Part shown: piece after piece, positions 4,995 to 6,437 of the stretch | Layout: each line of letters starts with the position of its first letter | How positions within the stretch are numbered: the first letter of the stretch is position 1 | Source: Blastocatellia bacterium | GTDB lineage: Bacteria; Acidobacteriota; Blastocatellia; Pyrinomonadales; Pyrinomonadaceae | Length of the DNA stretch: 6,437 bases | Direction: 5' to 3' | Assembly (NCBI GenBank): GCA_003175865.1 | Contig: PSRF01000182.1 | Location: 1 to 6,437, forward strand | Position numbers and translations under genes: made by a program | Notes under the pieces: model-generated | The model's input: the letters and a program-made list of their open reading frames with translations, nothing else | Database searches by the model: none | Told to the model about the DNA's origin: nothing

Positions 4995-6293
4995 ATGCCA
5001 GAAAAGAAGGTTACGACATTTTTCAGTTACGCGCGTGCCGATTCTGAGTTCGTGTTGAGGCTTGTAAAGGACTTGAGGGCAGCTGGAGCTCCGGTTTGGC
5101 TCGACCAACTTGATATTGCGCCTGGCGAACTATGGGATCGAGCCATTGAAGAAGCGCTTCATGGCTGCCTGATACAAGTGGTCCTGCTCTCTCCTGATGC
5201 TGTGAACTCAGTCAACGTGATGGACGAAGTATCTTACGCGCTGGAACAGCGCAAGAGAGTCATACCCGCCATGTATCGCGAGTGTCAGATTCCTTTTCGC
5301 CTGCGCAGGTTGCAATATATAGATTTCAGGACAGAATACGCGGCGGGAGTGAAAGCAATGCTACGTGCCCTTGGAGTTGAGGAATCACAGGAGATCCTGG
5401 GCACGGCTGAAGCCAAGACCGCGAAGACGAGTGACGAGTCTGCGCAAAGAAATAAGAGGCAACAGGAAAAAAATCCAGCGACACGCATAGAGTCCACCCG
5501 CAAAGCAAAGAAGCTCTGGATGGTTATGGCTGGCATTGCCGGTGTGATCCTGTTAATCGGGCTGTGGCAAGTCCAGAGCCGAAGTAGGTTGAGGAGTGAT
5601 GCTCAAATTGTCCAGGACGTTCAGAACAAAGTCAACGCTGACGAGAATGTCCCAGAGAAGGACATAGTCGTTGCAGTCAGCGGCGGCATTGTGACTCTTT
5701 CGGGGAAGGTGAGCAGTGAGCGTGCACGCGATTCAGCTTCGCGCGACGCACGCGAAGTAAATGGGGTAAAGAGTGTGGCGAACAATTTGGAGGTGATGCG
5801 ATCACGACAAGCGCCAACAATTGATGCCGGAGCGAGTCCAGCCAAACATCCCACTCCGAGCCGTTCCTCAGCTCCTTTGAAAGATCTAGGCGGACGAAAG
5901 CCCGACTATGTAGCGCGGGGTGGTGACCTGTTCAAGTACGGCAAACAAATAGGGCTTCTTACTAATAGCTGGAAGAGTGACCAGGCTCATGCCACCTTCG
6001 CTTTTCTAGCGAGCAACGATGGTGGACTCGATTTTGTACAGATCCAGCCGCCCGGCACTAACTTCCACGAGGGTGTGGAGCGCATTGAGCGATACGGCAG
6101 TTCTTCGGACGCGTTTGCCCTGATAAAAGTGTTCATCACGTGGGATGCGGGAGTGGGGCAAACATACCGAGAGTTTTCGGTTGGCCCAGACGGCACGTTG
6201 TTTGATTGTAGACAAACAACGCTGTACAGCACACGAAGCGAGGTGAACAAGTGCTCAGATACATTTACGCAAAAGCTCTCAACTGACAAGTGA
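4995..6293 (+). CDS. Membrane-anchored TIR-BON protein
   Basis: The product is 432 residues from the ATG at 4995, which has AGGGAA 4 bases upstream. A GTG at 4974 would add 7 residues. Residues 5-126 are a TIR domain: FFSYARAD (9-16), VWLDQLDIAPGELWD (34-48), VVLLSPDAV (62-70) and NVMDEVSYAL (74-83), with E78 at the catalytic position of NAD-hydrolase TIRs. A charged linker (130-173) leads to one membrane helix (about 174-192, LWMVMAGIAGVILLIGLW). Residues 200-268 are a BON domain (DAQIVQDVQNKV, then VSGGIVTLSGKV, then VNGVKSVANNLEV), a fold usually periplasmic and linked to lipid or envelope binding. A Ser/Pro linker (270-298) precedes an unrecognised domain (300-432) with two cysteines (C405, C420) that could form a disulfide. 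The positive residues on both sides make topology an inference: TIR in the cytoplasm, BON and the C-terminus outside. The likely role is envelope-linked signalling or defence through NAD cleavage. Confidence 0.88.
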   Translation: MPEKKVTTFFSYARADSEFVLRLVKDLRAAGAPVWLDQLDIAPGELWDRAIEEALHGCLIQVVLLSPDAVNSVNVMDEVSYALEQRKRVIPAMYRECQIPFRLRRLQYIDFRTEYAAGVKAMLRALGVEESQEILGTAEAKTAKTSDESAQRNKRQQEKNPATRIESTRKAKKLWMVMAGIAGVILLIGLWQVQSRSRLRSDAQIVQDVQNKVNADENVPEKDIVVAVSGGIVTLSGKVSSERARDSASRDAREVNGVKSVANNLEVMRSRQAPTIDAGASPAKHPTPSRSSAPLKDLGGRKPDYVARGGDLFKYGKQIGLLTNSWKSDQAHATFAFLASNDGGLDFVQIQPPGTNFHEGVERIERYGSSSDAFALIKVFITWDAGVGQTYREFSVGPDGTLFDCRQTTLYSTRSEVNKCSDTFTQKLSTDK

Positions 6294-6295
6294 GA

Positions 6296-6313
6296 CCGAG
6301 ACTAACTGCTCGG
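6296..6313 (+). terminator. Weak hairpin after second TIR gene
   Basis: CCGAG (6296-6300) and CTCGG (6309-6313) form a 5-base-pair stem with an 8-base loop just after the stop. No T-run follows, so this is at best a weak terminator. Confidence 0.2.
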
Positions 6314-6350
6314 AAAGAAAGGACACGCCAGGCTGAAGGGCGGATCCAGA

Positions 6351-6437
6351 TTATCGCTTTGGCCTCGGCTCTCCCGCCAGCACCTGGGATACGCCCTTCC
6401 CGCTCTGCGTCGGGTACGTGTGTGGTTGACAAGCGTT
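6351..6437 (-). other. Possible C-terminal end of a gene entering from the right edge
   Basis: A minus-strand frame is open from the right edge to a TAA at 6351-6353, ending in GKGVSQVLAGEPRPKR. It covers only 28 residues, and another minus frame is also open here, so this could be chance. If real, it converges on the second TIR gene. I cannot assign a function. Confidence 0.2.

Noticed and set aside
5285..6289. Minus-strand ORFs antisense to the TIR-BON gene
   Set aside because: They are shadows of a gene with clear TIR and BON domains on the other strand.
1..6437. CRISPR array, tRNA or rRNA
   Set aside because: No regularly spaced direct repeats of CRISPR type and no tRNA- or rRNA-like segments were seen on reading.

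Overview
The window looks like an accessory region of a soil-type bacterial chromosome, most likely Acidobacteriota. This guess rests on the moderately GC-rich composition and on resemblance, from memory, of the second TIR protein and the replication-like protein to proteins common in that phylum. No rRNA, tRNA or housekeeping gene is present to confirm it.

Left part (about 1-3000, all minus strand): a replication/regulation module of the kind carried by integrative elements, prophages or plasmids. In transcription order (right to left) it holds an unrecognised 351-aa protein (1921-2976), a 200-base gap, an unrecognised small protein (1439-1696), a small XRE-type helix-turn-helix regulator broken by one missing base (1210-1439), a 26-codon reading frame (966-1046), and a phage/ICE-type replication protein whose tail resembles the DnaA N-terminal domain (966-1). 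The last gene runs off the left edge. Two junctions use 1-base TGATG stop/start overlaps, at 1439 and at 966, so parts of the module look translationally coupled.

Middle (about 2977-3650): a mostly non-coding stretch with a strong GC hairpin, then a 94-codon minus-strand piece (3262-3546). That piece looks like the C-terminal pore and last membrane helix of an ion-channel-type protein with its front missing. It may mark an old junction between the replication module and the TIR genes.

Right part (about 3600-6293, plus strand): two TIR-domain genes facing away from the replication module. The first (3655-4830) joins an N-terminal TIR domain to a C-terminal Cys/His-rich domain of uncertain type. 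A perfect 9-base inverted repeat lies over its likely promoter and ribosome binding site. The second (4995-6293) joins a TIR domain to a membrane helix, a BON domain and an unknown C-terminal domain, so it should be an inner-membrane protein with a cytoplasmic TIR and an envelope-side sensor or anchor. Both TIR domains keep a glutamate at the expected NAD-hydrolase position. A defence or stress-response role is plausible by analogy, but the sequence does not show it directly. Past 6293 only a weak hairpin and a possible gene tail at the right edge are visible.
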